A DNA stretch of 64,000 bases from Phaeodactylum tricornutum CCAP 1055/1. Taxonomy: Eukaryota; Bacillariophyta; Bacillariophyceae; Surirellales; Neidiaceae. The notes under the pieces were generated by a model. That model was not told the origin of the DNA. It saw nothing but the letters and a program-made list of their open reading frames with translations, and searched no databases. Below, piece by piece: positions 38,598 through 48,826 of the stretch (within the stretch, counting starts at the first letter, position 1; every line of letters starts with the position of its first letter). The stretch lies in contig NC_011681.1 of assembly GCF_000150955.2 (NCBI RefSeq), positions 605,501 through 669,500 of the forward strand, in the 5' to 3' direction. Both the position numbers and the translations under genes were made by a program.

Positions 38598-40181
38598 ATG
38601 ACGAGGCCTTTATATGTAAAGGAAAGCTCAGCGTCGCCCAACCGGCGCTTAAAAAAATCTCGTGGAAGTTTGCGAAATCAGCCGTCTCTTCCGGAACAGT
38701 TGGTCACTTGCTATGCACACAATCGACGACTATGGGCCGCCTTGATAATGGGTCTCTTTGTCATTTCGCAGTGGTCCTTCCAATCCTCTCCTTGGAATGT
38801 TGACGACGACGACGAAAGAATGTCGGGCGTTCCGGAGCTAGCAGAAGATTCCCGCCCCACGAGTGGGCGCCAGACTTGGCCCTACCACAAAGACTCCAGA
38901 GTCGAAAATATAGACAATGATGGATTGGAGCGGCGGGCACGACAAGCGGAACAATCCGCAAGAAATTTAGAAACGTACGATTGTACGGAAAGTCCCGTCA
39001 TTCCCCAGTCAGTCTACCAACCACAATCGGCTCTGCCCTTGCCTGTGGTTTTGTTAGGGAGTCGGAATGCAACAGAAGACGAGTATCACGGGAGCTTGCT
39101 AGACGGCATTTCTCGTTCTCGTTATTTGTACGTGTCTACAATTGCTTTGTACGATCTTGGAGAACGAACATGGCAATCGGACACTTGGCAAGTACCTTCA
39201 GCAAAAGTAGTACTTCCAACTGTATATATCGTGGACTGGGCTGCCTTGGAGCGCGATTGTCACGCGCTGGAGCATATGATGGCGGAAACGCAAGTTCCAT
39301 CGAATGCGTTTTTTGTTTATTTCGACTACTCCAGTAGTGCTCGGACCAAGGTTTGCCCTTGCATTGAGGATCATTTTACCAAGGAACGGATACGACTTGC
39401 CAAGCGAAGCCTGGTACAAGAACGATACTGGAATCAGTCGAACGACTGGGTGGAAATCGGCGAGGTTCCTAGCAATATTGGCAACACAATTACAGGAGGA
39501 CCTGTTTTACACGCGCCTCACGCATTACGGGAGCCCTTTGTTGACCTTGTAAAACGTCAAGTCGGCACAACGCCATCCGCGAAGAAATTGGTTAATCGGA
39601 ATCGCAAGACAGATGTTTCTTTTTTCTGGAGAAAAGGCGACAACTCTCACTACAGTTTCTTGCGACGCCTCGTAGGTTATGTGGTAATGGATATGGGTAA
39701 GAAATACAGGTGGTTGGTAAAAATCCTAGGCGATGAAGACGCGATCGAATTCAATCTGGCTCAGCCCGAATACGCTGATCAACTGTTGAATAGCAAAATT
39801 GTGGTCGTCGCACAGCGCGACGAGTGGGAAGATCACTATCGCTTATTTGAATCAATGGCAAGTGGCGCTCTTGTCTTTACGGACGTTATGGTGGCGGCAC
39901 CACGGAATTTGCGAAACCGCACGAACGTTGTTATCTACGACGGTCCTGAGTCACTGCAAAAATTGCTGCGCTACTACTTGAGTTCCAAGCAAGCCAAAAC
40001 AAGGCTTACAATCGCGCGTCGTGGATACGAATATGTCATGGGCAAGCACCGTTCATGGCATCGCCTAGAAGCGCTCCTTTTCGGAACGCAACTAACCCAG
40101 CCCAATCAGCCTGACATGGATGCGCCTCTCCGAAAAAGGGGAAAATCGAGAAAACAGTATAGTGATAGAGCCACTACTTGA
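38598..40181 (+). CDS. Type II membrane glycosyltransferase (CgeB/exostosin-like fold)
   Basis: From the ATG at 38598 this is a 527-residue protein with a short cytosolic tail, one signal anchor (RLWAALIMGLFVISQWSF) and a large lumenal part, the layout of Golgi glycosyltransferases. A stem rich in charged residues follows. The C-terminal domain has the nucleotide-sugar-transferase pattern DEWEDHYRLFESMASGALVF (given around residues 410-430), then RNRTNVVIYDGPESLQKLLRYYL and a terminal RRGYEYVMGKHRSWHR. This resembles the GT1/CgeB-like and exostosin groups, where a Glu-containing segment binds the sugar nucleotide. An upstream in-frame ATG at 38340 is possible. The donor and acceptor cannot be read. 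It is a single exon, convergent with the peptidase gene at 40316. Confidence 0.75.
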   Translation: MTRPLYVKESSASPNRRLKKSRGSLRNQPSLPEQLVTCYAHNRRLWAALIMGLFVISQWSFQSSPWNVDDDDERMSGVPELAEDSRPTSGRQTWPYHKDSRVENIDNDGLERRARQAEQSARNLETYDCTESPVIPQSVYQPQSALPLPVVLLGSRNATEDEYHGSLLDGISRSRYLYVSTIALYDLGERTWQSDTWQVPSAKVVLPTVYIVDWAALERDCHALEHMMAETQVPSNAFFVYFDYSSSARTKVCPCIEDHFTKERIRLAKRSLVQERYWNQSNDWVEIGEVPSNIGNTITGGPVLHAPHALREPFVDLVKRQVGTTPSAKKLVNRNRKTDVSFFWRKGDNSHYSFLRRLVGYVVMDMGKKYRWLVKILGDEDAIEFNLAQPEYADQLLNSKIVVVAQRDEWEDHYRLFESMASGALVFTDVMVAAPRNLRNRTNVVIYDGPESLQKLLRYYLSSKQAKTRLTIARRGYEYVMGKHRSWHRLEALLFGTQLTQPNQPDMDAPLRKRGKSRKQYSDRATT

Positions 40182-40315
40182 TCGAAGCGAAATTTAGTTA
40201 CTATGAAACCAGGTAAGACTACAAATTATTAGAATTAAATGTCCCCTTTTCCAAGGTCTCGACAGTAAGCTAGTGTTATGTGAGCGTATTCCATTTCGTA
40301 CAGTTGGGATAGTAA

Positions 40316-42394
40316 TTAGCTCGGCGTGCGGATACACCCATTTGCCATTCCGTGAAGTTTTGCAAAGATGAGCGCTCCGTCGTCTCGTAGTCCCGAGTGC
40401 TGATAATCGTTGGTAATCCAAACCTTGCAAGCTTCCAGAGGTCCACCGTGTGCCGTCACCTTCATGCAACTATCAAAATCGACATAGAGATCATCGTAGT
40501 AGACTGCTGCAGCAGCTGTAGATCGACCGTCGCTGAGGACCTCTCGCATTTGATCTTCCTCAACTAATTTTCCCCAATCCTCTTTCGCCGCCAAATCATT
40601 TGCCATGGCATTTAGACCCACTCCCTTCAGTTCTGCGTAGTCTTCTGCCATCCAAGGAAATACCATTTCGGAAAAGAAAAGCGTCGGCTGGTCGGTTGAA
40701 AGTATGGTGCTAGTCTGTACGAAATCGAAATCAGGTTGACTCTTCACCTTGTCCTCGTAAGCACGGTGAGCCGTCCAATGTGTTGGCGAGTTATTCTTAC
40801 CATTGGCATATATGCTCTCGTGCAGCCAAAAGTAGATTGGTGCATCATCGAAGTTCTGTTCAGAGTCAATCTCTTTAAGAAACGTCCGACGAAATTTTAG
40901 CGCACTTTCATCTGTACCTTCAACGAATGCCGAGTTAATGAGAGCATGTAGACGAGCAAAGCTGGTAGGCGATCCCCCCAGTGCCAACCCAAGCTGTAGA
41001 AACCTGCGCGCAGTTAGCTTGCCGCCGGATGGCAAAGAAACCGGTTCAACCAGTAGCCTCGAGACAATTTTCTTGACCTGAACAATATCACTGGGGTACA
41101 TATCATAGTACAGCAAGCTGCGCTCTTTCGCACGCTCCCACAACGATGCGTACACATCGTAGGTCTGCGTCAGTATCGGCGCTATTCCTCCAGTGAAAAG
41201 GCACAGTTGCGGAGGGTGCGCAACCTGAGATAAGTAGGTCATTAAACAAAACCCGCCAAACGATTGTCCCAGCGAGCAACCCCACGGTCGAGCTATGTTA
41301 TCGGTTTCTATCGGAGTCAAGAGCGCATCTCGAATTTCCTCCGCATCTTGAACGATATTGTCGGCTCGAAAATGAGACAAGTAAGAGGTGGCCTCCAAAA
41401 CTGCTTGCTTTACCAAAGCAGCATCTTCTCCTTCCAGCTCGTTGAGAGTGAGATTAACAGTTTCTTTTGAATCGAGCAAAAAAAGATTTGGGAATTTTAT
41501 TTCAAGAGTCTGTTTTGTGATTGGCGTGGACTGACCCGTTCCTCGTTGGTCCATGAGGACAACACGTGTGTACATTTCCAAGGCCTTTGCCGCCCAGCTG
41601 CTGTCCTTCTCGAGACCAAGACTTGCAACAGGTACTGGCGCTCCAAAACCAGGACCTCCTTGTAAGTAGAGGATCATGTCGGTTGCCGTTTCCATGTTAG
41701 CAAACGCTACGTAATCACCCGCGCGTTGCTGGGGGGATCGGGATGCGAGACCAGCAAACCACTTTCTATCCTTTTCCGACCGTACCTTTTCAACAATAGT
41801 GAAATAGACGTCCAAACGGGAAGGCGGTTCTACTCGACTGAGAGGTAGCGAAATTTTGTGTTCAGTGATCACAATGGGAAAATCTGTACCACACGCGTGT
41901 AGGGTCGGCGGCGCGATGATGCGATGATTGCGTTCCTGTTGTCTCATGGCGAGTTGCAACCGGCGTTGGGCTTCGGAAAATCCACCAGTTTTTCCCGAAT
42001 TCGGAAGCCCGGAAGCGTCCGTAACAGAGAGAGACTTCTTTTCTTTTGACTCGGCGTTGTGCAGCCACCCCGTCCGTAGCTTTTTCGGCTCTTCGTCGGG
42101 TTTTGGCCTTTCAGGACCAGGCTCCCAAAAGTCAGAGGTGGGATCCGGCGTACTGTGCGTCCAACCCGTCTTGGGTTCTTTGCTCGTTTTCTTCTTGCTG
42201 TCACCACGAGACTTAGGATCTTCCCCGTTGATTTTTTCGGAGTTGGCGTAGAGTGAAAGATTGCGAGAGAAAGAGCGGCTGAAGATTGTTGTAGGAAACG
42301 AAGGTGGAGAGGAGGGCCGAATGAAGAAGCCTTGAACGCGCAGAACGAGGTACATGCATACCAGAGAAGCCAGAAAGAGTTGCGGTTCGGCCAT
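40316..42394 (-). CDS. Plastid-type prolyl iminopeptidase-like S33 hydrolase
   Basis: This 692-residue alpha/beta hydrolase belongs to peptidase family S33. Signatures are YLQGGPGFGAPVP, the LMDQRGTGQST motif of prolyl iminopeptidases, the nucleophile elbow GQSFGGFCLMTYLS and, near the end, MKVTAHGGPLEA with the likely catalytic His. The product would remove N-terminal proline from peptides or act on related amides. The N-terminus (FLASLVCMYLVLRVQGFFIRPSS) is a signal peptide followed by FF, consistent with plastid import. A low-complexity, Lys/Ser/Pro-rich linker of about 130 residues separates the presequence from the enzyme. It is longer than bacterial enzymes (about 315) because of this linker and an insertion between the elbow and the last strands. 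Single exon; the substrate is inferred. Confidence 0.87.
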   Translation of the reverse strand: MAEPQLFLASLVCMYLVLRVQGFFIRPSSPPSFPTTIFSRSFSRNLSLYANSEKINGEDPKSRGDSKKKTSKEPKTGWTHSTPDPTSDFWEPGPERPKPDEEPKKLRTGWLHNAESKEKKSLSVTDASGLPNSGKTGGFSEAQRRLQLAMRQQERNHRIIAPPTLHACGTDFPIVITEHKISLPLSRVEPPSRLDVYFTIVEKVRSEKDRKWFAGLASRSPQQRAGDYVAFANMETATDMILYLQGGPGFGAPVPVASLGLEKDSSWAAKALEMYTRVVLMDQRGTGQSTPITKQTLEIKFPNLFLLDSKETVNLTLNELEGEDAALVKQAVLEATSYLSHFRADNIVQDAEEIRDALLTPIETDNIARPWGCSLGQSFGGFCLMTYLSQVAHPPQLCLFTGGIAPILTQTYDVYASLWERAKERSLLYYDMYPSDIVQVKKIVSRLLVEPVSLPSGGKLTARRFLQLGLALGGSPTSFARLHALINSAFVEGTDESALKFRRTFLKEIDSEQNFDDAPIYFWLHESIYANGKNNSPTHWTAHRAYEDKVKSQPDFDFVQTSTILSTDQPTLFFSEMVFPWMAEDYAELKGVGLNAMANDLAAKEDWGKLVEEDQMREVLSDGRSTAAAAVYYDDLYVDFDSCMKVTAHGGPLEACKVWITNDYQHSGLRDDGALIFAKLHGMANGCIRTPS

Positions 42395-43242
42395 TGCGTG
42401 CTAGATCCGAACGAAGGCTGTTTCTGGGGCGACAACAAATTGAAAATTACATATCACATTGACAGAAGAGGTGGTCAGACAAAGAGGGATTCTTGTGGCG
42501 TCATCGTGAAGAACGAGTTCGAAAAGATGCCGCTCACGCGACGGTCCGGGTGTCTCAACGGTCTGTTGGGCCATCCGTTTTCAGAAAGGGTATGCTCCGA
42601 ACCCGACTCACCTGATTTTTGAACTCTTTTACTGTTACCTAATTACCTATTCACCGGTCTACAAATGTCAAGCAACTCATCACAACGCAATTCAAGATAG
42701 TCTTTGATGCGCGGGCCTTGTTGGTATTTTACGTGTGCAAGGTGGCGCTCATCAACCATAAAGCTAGAGAAACTCATTTTGTTGTCTGCGAGTTTTCGTG
42801 GTATCTGAGGTTCCCTTGATCACATCCGATAAAGCTTTCTTGACAGTGATTTCTGCAAGCGACTTACATTACTCTCTCTAGCGTCTTGGTATTGAGACAT
42901 TCACTTTACATAATCCGTTGACAACCTTCACTTCAGCACCGCCGGTGTGACATTGGTGTAAAAAGTGTCTCAGCGACAGATATTTTTCACTTCGAAGGAG
43001 AATGAAGACTGGTGTAAGATTGATGATACCTCCGCTGCCAGATTTCTCTGCCAGGGTTGGCAAAGATTATTCCACGGGTTGACTATCAATTGGAGTTCGT
43101 TGATCATAAACTTCAAAGAGGTGAGCGACTACCAGTAGTAACTTTGAACTTGCGATTGCTATCCATTGCGGTCATTCCCTGACCATTCAGCTCTAACGGC
43201 GCCCCTGATTTCCAACAAAGATCTCCTTCGTTGGTTTAATCC
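42395..43242. other. Divergent gap, no gene recognised
   Basis: This gap lies between the S33 peptidase (-) and bL9 (+) genes and is about 850 bp long. TGACAGT is at 42841-42847 and TTTTACTGTTACC near 42627. Short frames (such as 42878-43063 on -) lack any family signal. Confidence 0.4.
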
Positions 43243-43953
43243 ATGAAAATATCTTCCGGGTCCAGTGCTTTGAGGGCCGGCTACTTTCTAGCCCTGTGGA
43301 CTCTGGTGCGAGCCAAAACTCTACTAAACGCTGCATTTGTCCCTGCTGCTTCGCCATCGGCAGCTTCTCGCTGTCAAACGCAGCAAGACTTTCTGCACCG
43401 GTCACCCGGTGAATTTTCGATATCTCTACAAGCCAAGAAAAAGAACGCACCGCCAACGAGTAGTGCCAAGAAAATTCAAGTGAAGCTGCTTAAGTATGTC
43501 GCTGGAACAGGCCAGGCCGGGGAAATCATAATGGTGACGCCACCCTTTTTCAACAATAAGCTACGACCGACCAAATCGGCTGTTATGATCACGGATGAAG
43601 AAGTTGCAAAGGAGCAAATGGAATCAAACGAACAGCAGCGTCAGCTATTGGAACAAGCGAACAGAGTGAAGCAAACGCTTGAAGCTCTTACGGTACAAAT
43701 TTCTCGTAAGGCTGGACCAGACGGTCAATTGTTTGGAGGTGTTGGACCTAAGCTAATTATGGATGAGCTTGCATCCAAATTAGGCGGCGAAGAGTTTTTG
43801 GGCTCAAAAGGGGTAAAAATTGCCTCCATTACCGACCCCAATGGGAAAAAAATGCGTGGCGACATCAAAAACACTGGTGAATTTGAAGCTACAGTAACTT
43901 TGGCAAAAGACGTATCAGCCAAGTTAACTGTAACAGTAAAGGCCGAAAGCTGA
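43243..43953 (+). CDS. RPL9: Plastid ribosomal protein bL9
   Basis: This 236-residue protein is a nuclear-encoded bacterial-type L9 of the plastid ribosome. The N-terminal RNA-binding domain starts at about residue 75 with KIQVKLLKYVAGTGQAGEIIMVTPPFFNNKLRP, a slightly diverged L9 signature (shown by its ends KIQVKLLK and NNKLRP). A long connecting helix (EQMESNEQQRQLLEQANRVK) and a C-terminal domain (GQLFGGVGPKLIMDEL, IKNTGEFEATVTLAKDV) follow as in bacteria. The presequence has a hydrophobic core (GYFLALWTLVRAKTL) and the motif LNAAFVPAA, a clear ASAFAP-type cleavage site. It is a single exon. The length beyond bacterial L9 (about 150) is due to the bipartite presequence and linker. Confidence 0.93.
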   Translation: MKISSGSSALRAGYFLALWTLVRAKTLLNAAFVPAASPSAASRCQTQQDFLHRSPGEFSISLQAKKKNAPPTSSAKKIQVKLLKYVAGTGQAGEIIMVTPPFFNNKLRPTKSAVMITDEEVAKEQMESNEQQRQLLEQANRVKQTLEALTVQISRKAGPDGQLFGGVGPKLIMDELASKLGGEEFLGSKGVKIASITDPNGKKMRGDIKNTGEFEATVTLAKDVSAKLTVTVKAES

Positions 43954-44096
43954 TCTTATATTAGCTTGGAACGCGAATACATACTTGTCTTTTATGAACT
44001 ACCCACTTTTTGCTTTACTGACTGCGTTCAATGTTAATCACTTACTGTATGTGTAACGAATCATCTAAGAATCAAAGGCGCCTCCCACAAAGAGAG

Positions 44097-45194
44097 CTAG
44101 TACACTGTTGGCTTCAGTGGCTTGAGCTCAGGCTCCGCACCCCGTTCAACGACAGTCATATAGTCTGTCTCTCGGAGATAGTCTTCAAACGACTCTGCCT
44201 CGTGGCCACAAACCTTCTCCACATCGTGCGTAACAAAAGAAAGTGAGTCCTCTGTACCCGTCGCCTTTATTTTCTCTAGGCAAACTAGGTCCTGAACCAT
44301 CCATTCAGGATCTCCACTCATGCAAATTTCAGTTTTGAATTCTCGAAGCGGTTGGTCGACATACATGACTGGCTTATTCAAATGTTTGGAGATAAGATCG
44401 GCTACCTGTTGGTCCGTTATAGCTTGAGGTCCTGTAAGAGTAAGTTCCTTATTGTAATATTGGCGAGGCTCGAGCAGGACACGGACTGCTACCTCCGCGA
44501 TGTCGTTCGGAGAAACGTAGTTGACGCCTCGATTCCCGGAAGCTCCAAAGAATGTTGCAAGATTTGCGGAGTTGTGCAGTTCTTTTCCCTGCATAGTGAA
44601 GGCGTTACTCATAAAGTGTGAGGCGTACAATATGGTGTACGACATGTGTGGCTTGGCGAAGTCCACAGCCACGTCCATGTCGCCGTGGCCAAAGCTTTCG
44701 ATCGTGGGCGAAAGTGACTCGATCAGTAGCTCATCGCAGTCACCATGGGCCTTGACCAGAGGAATCTCCTGAAAAGGATCTCCAGCAATTCGGGCATGGT
44801 AGAAAGAGAGCTTGACAAAATGCCGGACTTGTGCCTTCTCACAGGCCTTGAGAAATACGGGAAAGTGTTTCTGCCATTCCTTTGTGTACGCAACGGTGCA
44901 TAGAACTGACTTGACTCCTTTTAACGCGCTTTCGTAGGTTTCCTCTCGATCCCACGCAAAATCGGCAATCTCTGCTCCCATTTTGTTTTCCTCTTCTAAA
45001 CTGGAAGCATGATGAGCTCCAAGACGGACGTCAGGATATCCGGCTCGAAGCAGGCGAAGGGCTACGCGGTGTCCAATCACACCGACGCCCCCTGTTACGA
45101 AGATTTTCCCAGACTCAGGATCTAGATTGCGAATTCCCAAGGCTTCTCCTACTTGGAGCAACCTAATAGAACTGGTTCGAAGGACATCGTCCAT
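44097..45194 (-). CDS. NmrA-like NAD(P)-binding reductase
   Basis: This 365-residue atypical short-chain dehydrogenase binds NAD(P) through KIFVTGGVGVIGHRVALRLL, a GxxGxxG Rossmann loop near residue 30. The NmrA-like pattern continues with VKSVLCTVAYTKEW, VRHFVKLSFYHA and YTILYASHFMSNAF, and the substrate domain has GVNYVSPNDIAEVAVRVLLEP and ELTLTGPQAITDQQVADLI. NmrA relatives include redox sensors and reductases of small metabolites; no catalytic YxxxK is evident, so a sensor-like role is possible. The first in-frame ATG is at 45194. It is a single exon with no presequence and is probably cytosolic. It is divergent from the DDX6 gene, nearly 1 kb away. Confidence 0.82.
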   Translation of the reverse strand: MDDVLRTSSIRLLQVGEALGIRNLDPESGKIFVTGGVGVIGHRVALRLLRAGYPDVRLGAHHASSLEEENKMGAEIADFAWDREETYESALKGVKSVLCTVAYTKEWQKHFPVFLKACEKAQVRHFVKLSFYHARIAGDPFQEIPLVKAHGDCDELLIESLSPTIESFGHGDMDVAVDFAKPHMSYTILYASHFMSNAFTMQGKELHNSANLATFFGASGNRGVNYVSPNDIAEVAVRVLLEPRQYYNKELTLTGPQAITDQQVADLISKHLNKPVMYVDQPLREFKTEICMSGDPEWMVQDLVCLEKIKATGTEDSLSFVTHDVEKVCGHEAESFEDYLRETDYMTVVERGAEPELKPLKPTVY

Positions 45195-46151
45195 GTTTGC
45201 TGTCTGTTTCACGGTAACTGTTTGATGCTAGAGTTTTCTATGAATCGCTGTTTGATAAGAATTTTGTGAGAACCAAGGTCGCCTTTTTTGGGAGATGCGA
45301 ACCCAGCTTCATCTTGGTTGTCATTATCGACAGAGTCTACAGCTTCTCTACGTAAAAGTGTAGCTGCAACTCCACAACTTCGTGTAACCGGTGCGGTGGC
45401 TGTTTCGCAGCATCGTGACAACCAAAGTTCGCAAAAAAAAACAGAGAACAAATGCAGACGCTTAAAATGTGATGACTGACAGTGACTGTGACTGGGAAAT
45501 ATAAATGGCATGAGCCTGGGCTACTGACTGACGGAGTCCAGACGATAAGAACAACGATGTCCAGACGACAAAAATTCTTGCAGCAAGCCAGTATCACCAC
45601 AGTCCAGAACACATAAGGCAGGATTAGAGGAAATCGTCTGGCCGTATGGATTTGCAAGACTCGCCTTTTTTACGATATCGCCAGATCCTTCCGCACACCT
45701 CACACGTCCCGCATCAACGGTAACTAACAATAGGCAGATTGAAGACGAGAGTCTCTCGTGGCCCCCATTAGGATCACCAACAGCGAGCTTTGGGTAACGT
45801 AGTACGTGTAGGCAGAAGGAAGACGGTGGAGTATCGCGAAAACCTTACCGATATAGTGAGTACCAAGAAAGAGAGACCAAATCAACCTCGTGCTTGCAGG
45901 CTTTTCAGATCCCTACGTACTATCCCCACGTACGCTGTAGTACTACTTTCTACGAGGGACGGAAGATACTCGGGTTGCAAAAAGACTCGAGCACTCCGCT
46001 AGTAGTTTTCGTTGGGATAAAGCTTGAGGCTCCTTGACACAAGAACGAGCTTTATTATAGCAGTTCTTCAGAAACCCGTCTCGAAGCCTTTGCACTGCAT
46101 ATTCCTTCTCACTCGAGGTACATTTCTGAATTTGCCGTCAATCAGACAAAG
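45195..46151. promoter_or_regulatory. Divergent gap, reductase / DDX6
   Basis: About 950 bp without a gene. It holds GACTGACAGTGACTGTGACTG near 45474-45494, a close cluster of motif-like units, with TGACAGT at 45477-45483. No RNA gene or repeat was recognised. Confidence 0.4.
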
Positions 46152-47490
46152 ATGACTTCGATACAGAACGGAGCTGCCAAGAGTAACGGTGACCTCGTTG
46201 AAGGCACAGGAACTTTTAGAGATGGTCTTACAGCACCACAAAAAGACACACGTTACAAAACCGAGGATGTGACCGATACCAAGGGTAGAGAATTTGAAGA
46301 CTTTTTTCTTAAGCGCGAACTTCTCATGGGTATATTTGAAAAGGGATTTGAGAAACCGAGTCCAATCCAAGAAGAAGCAATTCCAGTAATCCTACAGAAT
46401 CGTAATGTACTGGCACGAGCAAAGAACGGTACAGGGAAAACAGCAGCGTACATCATTCCGTGTCTTGAGAAAACCGACACTACTAAAGGACACATACAGG
46501 GTGAGTCTCTACAGCTTTCCTATTCAGACAGTGTACTTAAGATTTGCATCCTAACACGTGAAGCTCGGTCAATTAGTCTTAATCTTGATTCCAACACGGG
46601 AGCTTGCCTTACAGACGTCTGCCATTGTGAAGGAGATCGGAAAGCATATGGGTGTGCAATGCATGGTTACAACAGGAGGAACCACCCTGAAAGATGACAT
46701 CATGCGCCTTTACAATACCATCCACATTATTGTGGCTACTCCGGGGCGAATTCTAGACCTAGCTTCGAAAAAAGTCGCCGATCTTAGTAAGGTTCGGACG
46801 ATAATCATGGACGAAGCAGACAAACTCCTTTCCCCAGAGTTCCAGAGCGTCCTTGAACAGATAATTGATATGTGCGATAAGGACCACCAGATATGCCTTT
46901 TCAGCGCCACATTCCCCATGACGGTAAAGGGATTTTGCAAAAATCACGTCCCAAACCCTTACAGCATCAATCTCATGGATGAACTTACACTCCGAGGAAT
47001 TACTCAGTTTTATGCATATGTTGAAGAACGCCAGAAGGTCCACTGCCTCAACACACTCTTCACAAAACTGGAAATCAACCAAAGTATTATCTTTTGCAAC
47101 TCCGTCAATAGAGTTGAATTACTGGCTAAGAAGATCACTGAATTGGGTTACTCCTGCTACTACATTCACGCCAAGATGCAACAGGCAAATCGCAACCGCG
47201 TCTTTCACGAGTTCCGCAACGGAGCCACGCGGCATTTGGTTACCTCGGATTTGTTTACGCGTGGCATTGACGTTCAGTCGGTAAATGTTGTTATTAATTT
47301 TGACTTTCCCAAAACCAGCGAAACATATCTTCACCGGATTGGCCGTTCTGGACGTTTTGGGCATTTGGGGTTGGCGGTCAATCTCATAACTTACGATGAC
47401 CGCAACTCCTTACGACGTGTTGAGCAAGAGCTTGGAACGGAGATTCGTTCAATTCCACCAGTGATTGATCGAAGTCTGTATGTTGGCTAG
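46152..47490 (+). CDS. DHH1: DEAD-box RNA helicase DDX6/Dhh1
   Basis: Two exons, 46152-46500 and 46577-47490, with an intron at 46501-46576; the product has 420 residues. It matches DDX6/Dhh1/Me31B, which represses translation and promotes decapping in P-bodies. The N-terminal [28 protein letters not shown] contains the family-specific Q-motif (quoted by its ends [10 protein letters not shown] and PSPIQEE). Then follow AKNGTGKT, the spliced [92 protein letters not shown] and [10 protein letters not shown]. All helicase motifs are intact. The length and the conserved second RecA domain leave little doubt. Confidence 0.96.
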
Positions 47491-47689
47491 ACGCATAGAC
47501 ATGTGGTGGAGTGATTGATTGGTTGGAAGTAGCCTACGGGATCTTCCAACCAAGAACTCTCCTTCCTCTTTTAGAAGCAATAGCGATTTAAGGCTTATTT
47601 CAATAATCTTTGTTGTTGCAAATTATCTTTCTGCGGTCGAAAATAGAGAATTCTCGATGCCGATCCTATCTGCCAGAACGAAACTTTGC

Positions 47690-48826
47690 TTAGCCTGGTG
47701 GCCACTGCATCGATCGTCCTCCAAGAACATGAACGTGCAAATGTGGAACCTCTTGCCCACCGTCCGGGCCGTCGTTGATAACTATCCGGGCTCCGTCTCC
47801 AAAGCCAAGCTCTTTATCTTTAGATATTTCGGCGGCAGCCACCAATAGTCTACCGAGTATTTCCGTATGCTCCTCAGTAGCCTTACCCAAACGTGTCAAG
47901 CCGCTGCGATCTTTGGGGATGACCAAAACATGAGCGGGAGCAGCTGGGTTAATATCTTTGAAAGCAAAAATCTTGTCGTCTTGCTTGACAACAGTAGCGG
48001 GAATGTCACCCGACATAAGCTTGTCAAAGATTGTAGCAGGTTCTTCATCTCTCCAACCAGCACCTAGTATGGGATGCCACCGATTCTTCTCCTCCCATGC
48101 ATTCAATCCACTCATCACTTCGTCGTGTACCTTTTCAAAGACTGGATCTGTATTTTTCAGTTGATTGTACCACTTGTTTAGATTGGGAGGGAGAGGAGGT
48201 TCGATATCAAACTTGGGTAGCATATGCGCAGCAAAGATCATGGACGGAAAAACAGTGGCATCGGCTAGTGAGATTTCATTGCCGCAGAGATACATACCGT
48301 CATCAGGATCAATCAAGCTTTCAATCACATTCATCTGCTTCACATATTCAGCAATAGCGTCCTTGCGAGTGCCAAAATTACCGAAAGGTCCAGCCTTGTA
48401 CATGCAATTTTGGATGGTGGTAAGGTACATGTCATGCAAACGGCTGATCAAATTAGACTTGGGATTCTCCGGCTGAAATGACGGACCATCCTTGTAGACT
48501 GACAATATATAGCGACAGATTGTATCCGACTCCGCAATGTTTAGGCCCGTTTCTGTGCAGACCATGGCCGGCATTTTCCCTTGTGGATTCACTTTCAGGT
48601 ATTCCTGTGTTTTCAGGCCTCCAAGCTCCATGGGCGATACGACAGCGACTTCAGAAGATGGAATTTCCTTCTTGTACAGAATGATCCGGCAACGTGCTCC
48701 ATTGTTGGACACGGGAAGATCGTAGAGGGTACGAAGTGGAGAAGATGTCATTGTCTGGGATGACAAGGCTTTCACAGTACACACAGTAGCGCTCCAGATG
48801 AGCAATCTGAGTCTCAATACTTTCAT
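47690..48826 (-). CDS. Glutathione transferase-HIT (HINT-like) fusion
   Basis: This 378-residue protein joins two enzymes. Residues about 32-243 are a GST: the N-terminal thioredoxin-like part (SNNGARCRIILYKKEIP, NPQGKMPAMV with cis-Pro, then ESDTICRYI), and the helical part with NEISLADATVFPSM. Residues about 264-378 are a histidine-triad domain: IFDKLMSGDIPATVV, AFKDINPAAPAHVLVIPK and the catalytic HLHVHVLGG at 362-370, as in HINT proteins, which hydrolyse nucleoside phosphoramidates. No stop or intron lies between them. The N-terminus LRLRLLIWSATVCTVKALSSQ could be a signal peptide with Leu at +1, compatible with plastid or secretory targeting; a second Met (MTSSPLRTL) would give a cytosolic form. 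Confidence 0.9.
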   Translation of the reverse strand: MKVLRLRLLIWSATVCTVKALSSQTMTSSPLRTLYDLPVSNNGARCRIILYKKEIPSSEVAVVSPMELGGLKTQEYLKVNPQGKMPAMVCTETGLNIAESDTICRYILSVYKDGPSFQPENPKSNLISRLHDMYLTTIQNCMYKAGPFGNFGTRKDAIAEYVKQMNVIESLIDPDDGMYLCGNEISLADATVFPSMIFAAHMLPKFDIEPPLPPNLNKWYNQLKNTDPVFEKVHDEVMSGLNAWEEKNRWHPILGAGWRDEEPATIFDKLMSGDIPATVVKQDDKIFAFKDINPAAPAHVLVIPKDRSGLTRLGKATEEHTEILGRLLVAAAEISKDKELGFGDGARIVINDGPDGGQEVPHLHVHVLGGRSMQWPPG

